A stretch of 64,000 bases of DNA. Origin: Casuarius casuarius (lineage: Eukaryota; Chordata; Aves; Casuariiformes; Casuariidae). The notes under the pieces were generated by a model. It did not search any database and was not told where the DNA came from. It saw only the letters and a list, made by a program, of their open reading frames with translations. The stretch spans positions 5,389,505 through 5,453,504 of the forward strand of contig PTFA01000024.1 in NCBI GenBank assembly GCA_003342895.1, given 5' to 3'. Positions within the stretch are counted from its first letter, which is position 1. Each line of letters begins with the position of its first letter. This document shows, piece by piece, positions 10,701-22,555 of the stretch. The translations under genes and the position numbers were made by a program.

Positions 10701-13589
10701 TGCGTGTGCCAATTCCAAAGAAAACCTATGAGCCTATTGTTCTCTGGAGAGGCCTGGGAAAACATAGCAAAAGCATATTCCCAAGTAGCTCCAGTAGCAG
10801 GGTGGGTAATTCTCTTCCGAGTGACTGTTGTTAATATGAGAAGCACAAGGTTTAATAGTTGCAGCAGCACGTTAGCGGTGAGATGAACTGGAATTGATTC
10901 CTTACATCTGCTCTGACTCTCCTGGGGTCTTTGGGAACCTAACAAACAGCTCTATTTCTCCCTTCCCACTTTTCCATCTCTCAAAGGTATAGGGAGACTT
11001 TGGCCACTTCTGGAAATTTAGATGGAAATTGTTATTTGTTCAAAGTATTATTTATAGAAGAAAAAGATAGTCATATGCTTTCTGGAAGCAGCAAGAAGTG
11101 TTTTTGTTTGGCACTGAAGCAGGTGTCCAAGCAGTTAATTTATAGACTGATGCGCACACTTATTGACAGTTTGTAGTTGAAGAAAACACTGGAAAAAACA
11201 AGGCATTCCAATTGATGGATTTGAAAATTTAAAGTTCTGTTTAGAAGGTGAATATAGCTATCTGACCTTTCTGTTTATGCAGTGCATTTGAAATTGTTAC
11301 TTTCAGTCATATTTGCATTTAGTTTTGTATTGTACCAAATATTTTTCTTTTACCAAGAGTGGATGTAAGGGTGCAACTCTTCAAGTTTGGGACTTTTTTA
11401 AAGCCACTTGAAATGAGTTATTTTTCTTCTCAGTGAAAAGATGGCTATGTCATATGCCTCTTCCTGCTAATAAGCTACTCCTTGAGGATATTTTTGAGTT
11501 AACTGGGTATTTTCCTGCATACCATACTAAAATATTACTTTAAATATATAGCTCGTTTTTTTAAAAGCTCTGAAATAGAAACATATATTCGCAGTGTTGG
11601 GTGGGAAGCATTTATTTGTGGACAAAAGCAGTAAATGAGTTACCTTAATGCCCAGTGCCTAGTGAACTGTAAAATTCTCAGAGTCTTTCCTGCGTATCTT
11701 TAAGCTCTAAGACGATTTGCTTTGCTCAAAGCTAGTGAGTTGTGAAAATTATACTTGCTGTCTTCCGGAACCAGTACTTACTTGAGGAGCTAACGCTTAA
11801 TATGTGTAGAGTCACACCTGCCGGGATGACCCTCTGAACCTCACACCACCCCAGGACAGAGCGTGCTTGAAAGCCTTCCAGAGTTTGGCCAAGGATCCCC
11901 TCAATTATGGGAATGACAGTGTATTTGGATAAGAGAGCTGACGGTCTTGCTCACCCCTTCTGATCTTCCCTCCCTTTTTCTCATCTTAAACCTACGTCCT
12001 TGAAAAAGCACCAGCTGTTGTAGGGGAGTGGGACCTGACAGGTATTTTCTGACTGTTATTTCTGGGTGGGGTAGAGATTTAAAAGCCATTGTCACTGAAG
12101 AAATATACGGAACGTGGCCCTGTTTCTATCAAAATGAAAGGAAAAAAGGCCAGCTATTGAGGACATGATAATTAAAAATAAAAGGCGAAACAATAGCTTT
12201 GGACAAATATACTGTGACTGAGCATCGTGCTTTACAGACAATTCATCGTGAATGGGATAGTAATGAAAGGTCCCAAATCAGGGACAACACTGAGCAAAAG
12301 GTGCCGCTCCGTCTGGGATAGTCCGAGTCTGCCTCCAGTGGGCAGGCTGGAGTGAGGAAAGGAAGGAAAATGGTGTTGACACAAGGATCCTACCATGGCA
12401 TTTTCACAGTAGCTTAGCATAGGGAAGTGGAAGACAGCTTCCAAGAAATATCTCGCTCTCTGGGTGGGCCAGCCCAGCACCACACATAACTTTATTGCGT
12501 AGGGCTGCAAAGTTCAAAGGAAGCTCTGGGAAAGGGGAACTGTGGCTCACAGTGCTGAGCCCAATCTGCTGCACCACACATGGCTAAAGTACACACTATC
12601 AGTAATCAAGGGAAGGACCTCCCTGAAGCACAAATGGCAGTGGGGGTACCCTTCTATAAATATCCTGAGAAATAGCAGAGTTTCCCTTTCCAGTTGCCTG
12701 AGTTACTCCACCTCTTTTGATAGCTTGCAAATGTTCCCTTGGTTTTAGTAGTTACCACCGTCGCGTGCGCTGTAGATCAAAAACAAGTGCATGGGAAAAG
12801 GGAGCTAAGCACAATAGGCATGGGTTGAATTGCATGCAGTAGGAGCTGTTTTGGGGTTGTGGCTGTGTCCCTTTTTTCCATCTTCCCAATCCCTTTCCTG
12901 TTTCAGTTACTTTCTGATTTCCTACACTTAGTCAGAGCAACCCAATGCCAACTCCAGCTCTCAGCCTCAAGGAATTAAAACCATACCCAGAAGCTGATAA
13001 AGGGCAGTTTTAATCTGGCCCTGTTGCTGCAGACAGCAGGGAAGCAGAATCCTGCAGGAGCTCCCAAGCTGACTTGATACCACCCCAAAACCTTGCTGGT
13101 GTTCTAGGGACCTTCGTGAGGTCGTGATGACCACAGTCCATGGGAGAATTTGGCCCGATACCTTTCCACTGATCATTACAAAATCTGGTTTAGAGTTCAG
13201 CAGCATTCAGTGAATTCAGATGTATTTAAAATGATGCAATGCACCAATAGAGCGTGAAGTAAAACACAGGTTTGGCTAAAGACATACTTGAGTTCTTTAG
13301 GCAAAGAAACAATCCCGAGTTCCACTGGAACGAGCATCTTTGTTCCATTATTTAAAGCCAGCAAGGAAAAATTAGTAACTATATTGCATCTACAGTATCA
13401 AATTTAAATCAGACAGCTCACATGATAGAAAAATGAAAAAAAAAACCCACAGCAGATTATCTGTGGTCTATTGATAGATCAGTTTATGATTTGTTCCTTG
13501 AATGAGACTACAGGCTAGGAGAACCACTGCTAAACATTTTAATTTGCCATTCCAAATGTTCTCTCTGCCTGTGTGCAAACCACGCGCTA
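7791..13589. other. Non-coding stretch
   Basis: AT-rich DNA without recognisable genes. The longest frame (123 codons, minus, 10945-10574) has two plus-strand frames opposite and no known domain. The inverted TA/TG tract is at 9.14-9.20 kb. Confidence 0.6.
9140..9200. repeat. TA/TG/CA-rich inverted microsatellite
   Basis: TATATATGTATGTGTGT at 9142-9158 is nearly complementary to ACACACACATATATA at 9186-9200, with a T-rich spacer. This gives a self-complementary microsatellite that could extrude as a hairpin or cruciform. Confidence 0.75.
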
Positions 13590-13800
13590 GTTCACTGGTG
13601 GAACAGCTCTAGGTAGCTCCCTATCTACCATGAAGAAGATAGATAAGAGGGAATGAGGAATCACACAGGCTGTGTGATCTTGGGCAAGTCACCTACCCTT
13701 TTTGGATGTCAGTCTTCCAATATGTAAAATGATTCTAATGAAATCTATCCCTTTTGTGAAGACTGGTCATCTGACAGATAGTGAAGTGCAAGCCCTAAAT
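13590..13800 (+). mobile_element. MIR/CORE-like SINE
   Basis: The diagnostic core GCTGTGTGATCTTGGGCAAG TCAC is at 13670-13692. AGTCTTCCAATATGTAAAAT follows, where the family has CAGTTTCCTCATCTGTAAAAT. The core is the best conserved SINE core in this window. The 5' tRNA-like part and the 3' tail are eroded, so the limits are approximate. Confidence 0.75.
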
Positions 13801-14182
13801 GCAAATTTTCAATGATTCTTCCATTTCTTTCTCACCAGTTCCCTTTGCTTCTGCTGTCTCTGGGGGCATGCTAATTCACAGTGTCTTACCAGCTATCCTG
13901 ACATTGGGCTAAACTTACAAACAGCAATAGGAGCTGATAGATACAGCATGAATGTTGGCATTTCCTTAGCAGTGTGGCTGTCTGAAGACTCACTTCTAGA
14001 AGTAGACTTTTGGTCTACTTAGCAGTGCTAAGAATCTACATCTACCTGAATCAAAAAGGGAGGCAGTTAGTGCCAAAAGGGGCCTTAGTCTCCTATGACA
14101 TGGATTTAAGCCATTTAAAAGCCCTGTGATGGTTATGTGGAAAGGCTGCATTTTGGGAAATGTCTGTCTCCTGCCTCCCATT

Positions 14183-14236
14183 CTGGGTCACATTTAAATG
14201 AAGGTACCATGGACTGCTTCAAGTCATGTGACCCAG
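14183..14236. repeat. 11-bp perfect inverted repeat
   Basis: CTGGGTCACAT at 14183-14193 is exactly complementary to ATGTGACCCAG at 14226-14236 with a 32-base spacer. TGACCC half-sites also resemble nuclear-receptor elements. No transposon ends are evident around it. Confidence 0.6.
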
Positions 14237-15279
14237 GTCAGTTTAAAAAGTTTGCATGCTATTGGGGGTGGACTTAGTCTGGAGTCATAGATCATTTCTG
14301 TGAGGGAAAGGAGGGGAGAGATCCCATCCTCACAGAAAGCTCCTGTAAAACGTAATAGAGGCTTTCTGAATAATCCTCTAGTAATAGGAGATTATATCCT
14401 TGTAACAGAATAGGAGGGTTCAGGAAACTTATGAAAGGATAACAACCCTTTCTGTATAATCATCTCACATTGCTACACAGCCCAGGTCCTACTCAGCACA
14501 ACAGATCATTTCCACCATGGGGCGTTAGGTGGGAGGGTTGGATGGTTTCTTAGATCAGAAACTCTTCCACAGGTTTGGATCACATCTGAAATGTGAAAGG
14601 GCCTGTTTTTCTGCATGGGACAGGGATGCAAATAAAATTTAATGAAGTCAGATTTACTTCTGAAGTTTCGGGGCAAGCGGTGGACGCTCACAAGGACAAC
14701 TGTTGACAAATGAGGTTTCCAATATGAATAACTTGCAAGAACAGTTTTCTCATGCTTTCCGCCAGCCTCACTGAGGTGAAATTCTACAAGAGCATTGATT
14801 TCAGGCTGACCTTGAATCTGCCTCTGAATCCAAGCTTTGATTTTGCCTATAATATTATCCTGAACCTATTCCAAGTCTGCCTATTTGGGCCCTGTATCTT
14901 CTACATGATATACATATGTGGTAAATTGTGAGGTAGAGGCAGTGATAAAAATGTGCCTGTTAAATACCCCGTTCTTTAGGTACGTCCTACCAAACCATCA
15001 CATGGATGTATTAAAATTATTACAGAAGATATTATATGCTTGCACAATAAATACTACTTGCACAAAGTATAAGTTAAATACTCTTTATTATTAATGTTTG
15101 AGTAAGCTTTCTAACAAAGCCAAAGCCTTCTCAGTTCTCATACCAACCATCCTTCTTTCTGATTTAGCGAGAAAACAATAAATGACAGATGCCAGAGATC
15201 TCTTCCTAGGAAAACAGTTCTCGTTATCTTTGTTTTTACCCGCAAGCTATAATATCTAGATACACATTTATAAACGCTA

Positions 15280-15510
15280 TCAATTGCCCTACTAGATAAA
15301 GTGCCAGTATTATCTGTGCTAAAATTGTAATTTAATCGGGGTTATATGGTTGCCAGGGTTATATGGAAGCCACATAGCCTGGCTTCACTAATGTGTTACA
15401 AGGGCACTAGCTGCTCAGATGTTAACCTAGTTTACAAAAATTTCAAGCTAGCGCAAATATGCATTGAAGGACTAATTGCTTTTATTCCTCCATTAACAAG
15501 GATACGATCC
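15280..15510. promoter_or_regulatory. Candidate regulatory segment with octamer-like and homeodomain-like sites
   Basis: The segment contains GCGCAAATATGCATTG (POU/octamer-like) and GGACTAATTGCTTTTATT within about 40 bases, next to a 17-base tandem duplication (15339-15372). The AT-rich, TF-site-dense composition is typical of conserved non-coding elements, but conservation cannot be seen from one genome. Confidence 0.25.
15339..15372. repeat. 17-bp tandem duplication
   Basis: GGGTTATATGGTTGCCA is followed immediately by GGGTTATATGGAAGCCA. The two differ at two adjacent positions. Confidence 0.8.
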
Positions 15511-17039
15511 TCCTCATATTAGAGCAAACCTTTATATATCTATTTCATTCATATGTCCAGGGTACAAATTGTCTAATGTCCATTACAGAAACTAACACAA
15601 CTTTTAGGTAGGCTTCTCAAAGCGTAACTGGCTTCGATCTATATACCCACTGCTGAACAAAGCTGTAGGAGAGACAAAGAATATCTTTAAATAGTCGACA
15701 GTGCTTGAAATCACGCGCTATGTTAGTCTTACTGGACTTAATGGAATACTCTCAAAGTAAGGTTAAGGCAATGTGTAAATGTTTGTTGGACTGTGAACTT
15801 ACACTTTACACTTAAACATGGTGTGCCCCTCGAAGGCTTTGGTTGCATTTATATTTTTCAAAGAAAATTGGCCAAGGTTATTTTCGGTATAGTTCTACTT
15901 GACCCATGGCCTTGAAGGAAATACTGTAAAGGAACTGAAATTCTGTAATCATTTCCCCCTGCTTTTATATCACTTTAGTACTTAAATAAGATAGAGTTGA
16001 TAAAAACATGGAGACCTTCTAAGATTTCCTGCACACATACTTTACAGGTTGGATCATGATATATTTTTCAGGTATAGTTACTTTTTTCCTCAGTGACTCT
16101 GATGTTATCTTCATCCTGTTATGGACTCTTATCGCTGGGGGATGAAATATCAGTTGATCTCCTTGCAAGAATTACATGCTCTGTCTTTCAAATAGAGTGA
16201 ACCCAGCTATGACTTATAGTTTGTGAATGACCTTCTAACATGGAAGCAGCATGTGGGAAGCAAGTTGAATTAAAAGGGTTATCTTCAATTAATGCTAATA
16301 AAATAAATTAGATGTACCAACTGCTGCAGTTTGGGTTTTACAAACCTGCTTTAACTCTAACTTAGCCATGTCGTAGGCCTTTTTTTGAAGAAGTCGTCCT
16401 GGTTGGAAAATCTTTCTAATCTCATTTTGAATAAAAATGTAAAATCATAGAGAAGATGTTAAGAGAGCTGCAAACTCTAGATTAAAGAACAAGAAGAATC
16501 AAAGCACAGAGAACTTCTTTACTTGATATTTGGATATGAATATTCTGTTCCAATGATACTGCTCCAATCTCAGCATGGAATTCACTAGCATAAATGAAAC
16601 TGGATTATTTTCATTGGCCAGATGAGAAGAAATGAAATAAATGAAGTGCACAGTGAACTTACCATTTTAAAAATCCTTTTCACTTCTGCAACCTACGATA
16701 TATTTAGAAATTTAGGACAGGAAGAATTTATTCTATTTTTCAGTGATCATTTCTCCTTTAGTGAACTTCTGATTTTTTTTACTGTATTACTTTCTTCTTA
16801 CTCTGCCAAGAGCACTTTAGAACAGTAGCAAACACCCAGGTCAAAATGCATTAACACTGGCATTTCCCATGAATGGTGTAGAAGAGTCTAGGGGAGGACA
16901 CAGCTGATTTAGGGAAATGGGTTTCTTTGCACTATAGCTACCATCACCTCCTTATTACCCCAGAGAATGGAAGTAAATGCCAAAAACTGAGGAGAAGCCT
17001 GAATAATTAAAAAACTAATGGCAAGTTAAGCTACGACAA

Positions 17040-17345
17040 GATGTGGCGGAGATGGCGCAGAAAAGAGAAAGGTGGGCGACGTTGTGGTTCGCAGTGGTGC
17101 CTGACTTAGCCCCCGCCAAGGCAGCGAGAGCAGGTTGCACAGAGCGTTAGCAGCGTATAGCCTCTGCACCGAAACTACCCTAGAGTCTCTGCAGTCTCTT
17201 CATCCATGACATGAGGCTCTGACAAAGCACATGAGATGTTTAGGGCACTGCACATCAGCACTGGAGTCATGCATGGAGTCTGGATACCGCTGGGGACGAA
17301 TGCCGTGGGAATAGCACGTGTACGGTTTTGCTGCGGTCGCTCCCT
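17040..17345. promoter_or_regulatory. Moderately CpG-enriched segment
   Basis: Around ten CpGs occur in 17041-17170, and several more in 17285-17340, above the local background. It contains a 33-codon frame (ATG at 17052, TAG at 17148-17150) in a purine-rich context, which I do not consider a supported gene. Its function is unknown; a weak promoter-like element or decayed CpG island are options. Confidence 0.25.
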
Positions 17346-17346
17346 T

Positions 17347-17374
17347 TTTCACCTCAGGTATTTCACCTCAGGCT
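17347..17374. repeat. 14-bp tandem duplication
   Basis: TTTCACCTCAGGTA is followed directly by TTTCACCTCAGGCT, sharing the first 12 bases. Confidence 0.7.
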
Positions 17375-19089
17375 GCTTAGTCTTTTTTCAGCTCTCTCCG
17401 CTCACGCCTTCCTTTAGTTATCTTATTCACAGGATGGCAGTGCTTTAATACCCTTTCATTTTAGGAACTTACAGAAAAACGTTAGTAAGGAAGGCGATGG
17501 ACACTTTTTTGCCTCCCGTCATCAGAGGAAGACAGGCCTCTTTCTAGATCACATCCAAGCACCAAGCTCAGCAATGGAGCGACTCTCGGGAATTCCCTGA
17601 ACAGTGGAGACAATATAGGTGCTTTACTGGTCTCTTCTGACTTTAAAAAAGCAGGATTTACTAATTAAAAGATGAATAGTACCTTTTTATCATTTTAGTC
17701 AGGGTAACAGCCCTCTCTGTCTCTCTTGCAGCCCCTCAGGATAGTTGGATGACCCTTGGATAAGGAGAGCTAAATAAGCAGTAATTATTTTTGCTGTGAT
17801 GAGCACGTAGCAACTTCAGCCTCAGTAGCTGCTAGCATCTTATAGGAAACTCCATTTCAGAGGGGGTTTAGTTTCAAATCTTTACTTGTGCTGCAGTGTT
17901 TAAAAAGGCATAAAGGTTTCTTCCTTAGCACATCATTCCTAATTGGATAAGATGCATACACATATCTTAACTCTAAACTAGTGTTGATTTTGCTGTATTT
18001 TTCTTGTACTTCTATTTTGCCAAGTACACAACTTGCCATAACAGGGCTTAGCATTCGTTCTGAGTCACCAAAAAGAAATCTCTTTGAAAACAAACAAAAA
18101 CAGTCTCCAGTGTGTTCACATGAACTTGGTTTTACTTGTATCATCACTAGTAATTATTTTTTTATTATTATTCTAATATTCTGACAATGATGAGAAGGAC
18201 GATTTTTGTGAGCGCCATCAAGAGAGTTGTTGCAGCCATTTCACCCCGGGGCTGTAATTTTCTGAGCTTTGAAAAACAAAGCAGCCTGAGATCTGCACAG
18301 CACTTAGACCTTCATGAAAATAATATTACACAGTTTTGCTTGGGAGCTGATTATCCACTTGGTTCTTTACTTCCTTTCTACATAGCTTTAGGATAATTTC
18401 CTGCCAGAGGTCCTGTTTTCTTTTCTGATAAGTCATAAAGCTGGTGTCCTGACTGCATGCTAAAATTAAATGCCTCTTTGCACTTGGGGCAAGAATTGGG
18501 GATGTTGTCCTGGTCAAATTACAGTTTGAAAAATTACATCCTACCTTCTTAAACTGCAGCCGTACATTCAGCTGGATGCAGTACTTGGGGCTTTCTAGCT
18601 TAAAATGTAACAACGCAGCGTGCTTTTGAACAGCTGCTGCACTCCACGCTCCCCCCCTCCAGGTGGCTGCACTTCGCTGATGGGTAAAGGGATTTCTGTT
18701 TACAGAAAAAGCAGCTTTTATAGTTTGTAAATGGTTTTAGGATCCTTTGGGAGGAAAGGCATGGTACAGGAATGTAAGCTATTCTGATTCTTGTTAAGAG
18801 AGGGGGACAAAACCCCACAGGAATTAAATGAAAACTAAACTCCTGTAAAAACCTCCAGGTGTGCAGTCTCTCAGAGCAGGAACAGTGGGCCAATAAAATG
18901 ATCAGTTGTGGTTTTAATTGCAGGTTTTTAAGCTAAAAAAATAAAAGGCTGGCAGTGAATAAACTAATGTGGGTTTCTTTTCTGGTAGTGTGGGGAGGGG
19001 GTCGGTAAACAGGAGAGCCCACCTTCAAGTATTTATACAAAGGCAAGAAGCCGTCTAATGTGTTGATGTCCTGACCAGAAACATTCCCA
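17375..19089. other. Non-coding stretch
   Basis: No gene is supported. Minus-strand frames of 95-97 codons (18147-17857, 18613-18326, 18893-18600) lack domains. It contains the candidate CTCF core and the left part of the 151-codon frame. Confidence 0.55.
18656..18667 (+). promoter_or_regulatory. Candidate CTCF core site
   Basis: CCTCCAGGTGGC matches 11 of 12 positions of the CTCF core CCASYAGRKGGC; only the third base differs. It sits after a run of seven C residues. Occupancy is unknown, and such matches arise by chance. Confidence 0.25.
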
Positions 19090-19450
19090 CTTTGCAGGCA
19101 GAAGCCAGTTTTCCACGAGCTCATTTGGACTGCACTATGCAACATTTTCTTTGTAGGACCGAGGAGGTATTCATTCAATTGCGATCCACTGGGATTTGTT
19201 GCACTGAGGATGATAATCAATGTCTCATTAGCTATGCATGCAAACACAGACGGCCCCCACAGCTGCTGGCTGCGGGCTTTAAACTTAGCCCAGCACCACT
19301 GGCGAGCTTTGAATCCTGTCAGCAGTGCTCTGAAGAGTCTGTCTGAGAGACAGCCAAAAAGCAGGCAGCGCATTGGGAATGTTACCAAGCGGGAACTGGA
19401 CTCTCCTTTTAGTACAGAATGTTTTCTTCAATTAAAAAACAAAAAAAAGT
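19090..19450. promoter_or_regulatory. Candidate regulatory segment beside the CpG-rich patch
   Basis: GATGATAATCAATGTCTCAT, TTAGCTATGCATGCAAAC and GGCTTTAAACTTAGCCCAGC are AT/GC-mixed, site-rich sequences of the sort found in conserved non-coding DNA. A 151-codon minus-strand frame (19388-18933) overlaps it but has no recognisable domain. The CpG-rich patch starts 160 bases to the right. Confidence 0.25.
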
Positions 19451-19607
19451 GATCTGGGATTTGAATAAGCTTGTTAGATTTTGATCTGTGAGCTTATGTC
19501 ATTTTTTCCGTGCTTCCTCTTGGAGAAACAGATTCCACAATTTAAATAAAAAAGTTCCATTTTCTTGTAAAAATATTGACACTGACAGCATATTCCAGAA
19601 TCCTCCC

Positions 19608-19800
19608 ACTCGCTCCCCCCGGCCGTCCCCCTTGGCCGCGCCACGGCACGGCAGCCGTGCGGCTGCTGGGCTGGGTACCGCTGCTGCTGGAGCCTGCCAG
19701 CACTGTCGGGCTCGCGCCCCTCACTGCCACAGAGAGCCGCCCAGGTGAACGTGCATGCCAAACAGCGCACAAACTCCCCGTGTAGTACTGCGAGGTGGGG
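19608..19800. promoter_or_regulatory. CpG-rich patch (orphan CpG-island-like)
   Basis: From 19608 to about 19760 the sequence is roughly 70% GC with about 16 CpG dinucleotides in 150 bases, against a CpG-poor, AT-rich surround. It carries GGCCGCGCC and CTCGCGCCCC motifs and a CAGGTGAAC splice-donor-like site at 19742. It has no open frame resembling a known protein. It may be an unmethylated CpG island (lncRNA or enhancer promoter) or a GC-biased conversion hotspot. Confidence 0.4.
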
Positions 19801-22300
19801 AATTAGACCGTGTTAAGCCCATTCTTGGCCGTCCTGGGGCTTTTTTAAGCATATCCACAGTATTAATTGTACTTAATATGTCTTTGGCAGACTTGCAACG
19901 AAGAAACATTTAACTAACCAGGTTTACCTACACAGCATGCAGCCACTCCAGGGAAACTTACTGATGGAGTCTGAGAAGAATTTAAATTAGTGTTGTATAG
20001 CTACCAGGATATTTTCAAGACTGCATGCACACATACGGCTTTTACTGATACATTTGTCTCAGTCTGCTTGAAAAGTATTAGCACATTGTTCCCTAAAGAG
20101 AGGTGACTCAGGTTTATATCAGAATTAGCTCTGGTTACTACTCCTGGCTGCAGGTTACCAATCTTGTAACACAGGTTGCAGACTGGAAGATCTCACCTGC
20201 TTCTAAGCCGCTGTCGTTCACAGTCCAGCTATTAGTGTAAGCTACAATAAGCTCGTTAATTGAGTTCACAGGGACACCTTGGGCTGTGAACCGTGGTGGT
20301 TTGCACAGCACCTTAGTGGCAGGACTAGCAGCCGCCATCAGAGGAACAGAGCTGCCAGCTGGGCTGTAACCTGCCATGGTGAAATTGGGCAGGGAGTGTG
20401 AGCTGGGGACCAGCAGATACCTGCGGTGGAGAGTGCGGCCTCAGTGACAGCAGCTACTTGGCAAAATGGCACCTCTGAGCAATTTTAACCAGAGCTACAA
20501 ATGCAGAAAAGTGAATTGACAAGATCGATCTCATTTTAATTACAAGTTTTTACATTTGGGACTGAACTTGGCTTCAAGGCAACACTTTGGCAGCTCAATG
20601 CCATTCTGAAGTAAGACAACTTGAAAGCAACCATTTGGTAGCAGTTCAGAGAGCAAACGTGACTAGCAAGTACAGATTTAGAAGAAATTTGGCAAGTGCG
20701 TGAGATGTGCAATTGCATAGTTGAAAGGGCAAATGCTGTTCAGCTGGCTGTATGATGTGTTTATTAAATGCACAAGACCAGATCAAGAATGAAAAACAGA
20801 GTTAATTGGCTCAATCACCTGGTCAAGCCCTAGTGAAGTTTGGAGCAGCCCGAGGACTTTCTATTTTGTGACGGCTGACTGTGGTCATCAGGGTCCCGTG
20901 TTAGCTAGGTGTAGCTGGAGTGTACTGTGGTGTTGCTACACTATTGACACATCCCCAGAAAGTCTCCTGCTTCAGAGGATGCAGGAAAGAAGGAGGTGAA
21001 CTTTAATAAACAACCTTCATGTCTGTAGGGGCTCTCTCCACACCAGGCAGGTCTGCAGGGAAGGTCTTGAAAAAGACTCCCACTATCAGAGCAGTAGCAG
21101 CAGTACCAGTATCTCATGCTGGATAGACAGTCTCAGAATTTGGCCTGAAGCAAACTCAATGAGAAAAAAACCTGAAAAATTGACAAGTCGTAGTCTGGAC
21201 AAAGTTTGTCCCTTGCTCACTATTTTCAGCAGTCACATAAGTTAGAATTGTAACAGTTCCATCTTTTATATCCTCTGCAGAGATCAAATCTAGGAAGATT
21301 TAGCATGAGAAACCATGTCCCACATGGTTTAAGAACCAATGCTAACCAGGACCAGGTTAGCCAAGAACTAAGCCTCGGTGGCATTATTTACGGGGAGATG
21401 ACTTTTTCCAAAAAATAATGCAGCTTTGGATGCACAATTCACTGCTGCAAACTGAATGTGCTAAACTGGGCCAAAGCAGAAGAGAACAAGAATTTTTATA
21501 CACATCGAAAGACTGGTTCTGAGATTCTGAAAAGATTTTTTTTTTTCAAATGGCATTTCGTCAGAAAAGATACCTAGTTTTAGAAAAAGTAAAGAGAAAT
21601 GGTCCTCAAAACAAAGTGAGACATTGTTTTGGGCCAAATGAAACATTTTAGATGAATGGAAAATAATTACACTTACCTTTTCTTTTGGCAAGGGAAACTT
21701 TTTTTTCTTTTTTCTCTTTCTTGGGTTGACCCAAAATATGTTTTTGTATTTCAGCTGCTCATTCATCTTTGAGACAGTAGATGTTAACGACGATGGACAT
21801 CTAACTACAGTATGCCACAAGAGGGAGACAACAAGTCCGTGATCAGGTAATGTTATTTCCAATAAATGTACTGCAAGAGCATATTACTGTAAAATCAGTT
21901 CAGACACATGAGAAGTTGCTGTGCATCAATTGATCATTGGTAAATGTGCACACACATTCTCAGCTCCTGGCAAATGCAAGGTAATTTGAGTTAGTTTAGC
22001 CCTCAGCGGAAGGGAGAATTACTGAATTGCTCTTGTAGCAGGAAATGTTCTTTTAAGAGTTTCTTTTCCACAGCACAGTTTCAATTTTCTCTCTTGTAAT
22101 CATTTAAAATAACTTGAAGGTCGTTTGAAGTTCCTTTCTCTCCTTCAGAAGTCTCAAAGAATACATTGATGCTGTGAAAATATTCCAGCTAGAGTGGTAA
22201 CACAGCATTCCTCTGTTTGCCTAGGCCATAACTGACTAAATCACTTAATGCTCAGTACCTCTTGCAGTATCCTGGATTTCCTCTGGCCTACTGGGGATCA
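19801..22300. other. Non-coding stretch
   Basis: No gene is supported. A T/C-rich block at about 21700-21725 gives a Lys-rich shadow frame of 133 codons on the minus strand (21862-21461), which looks like a composition artefact. Confidence 0.55.
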
Positions 22301-22555
22301 TTCAGTGCTAGACTGGGATGGGAACAATACAGGTTTGATCCTGAACTTAATGATGTGGAACAAGGCAAGTCGCAATAGGCAGGGATGCAGGGCCCATACT
22401 GGTGCAGATGGTCACACTGTCCCATACTGACTGGTGCACAGTAAAATGGAGATAGTACTTCCTTAACACAAAGAAGTCTCGCAAGTACAAGCAAATAAAT
22501 TTTTCAGGAGGAGCCATGCAAGTGCTTAGAAAAACACTGTAAGTGTTATGAAATG
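22301..22555 (+). mobile_element. MIR/CORE-like tRNA-derived SINE
   Basis: TTCAGTGCTAGACTGGGATG then GGTTTGATCCTGAACTTAAT and AACAAGGCAAGTCGCA match the tRNA-related half and core of a MIR-type SINE (ACTAGACTGGGAGTC.. GTTCTAGTCCTGGCTC.. GGGCAAGTCAC). CAGTAAAATGGAGATAGTAC later matches CTGTAAAATGGGGATAATAC. About 50 extra bases separate the two halves, so there is an insertion or local duplication between them. Confidence 0.65.

Larger units (their letters stand above)
13801..17039. other. Non-coding stretch
   Basis: AT-rich, with no frame above 70 codons. It holds the 11-bp inverted repeat at 14.2 kb and the candidate regulatory segment near 15.3 kb. 15000-15240 is also site-rich (for example AACAATAAATGACAGATG) but matches no repeat I know. 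Confidence 0.6.

Noticed and set aside
21461..21862. 133-codon minus-strand frame rich in lysine and phenylalanine
   Set aside because: Its composition comes from T/C-rich and T-rich runs; no domain and no coding signature.
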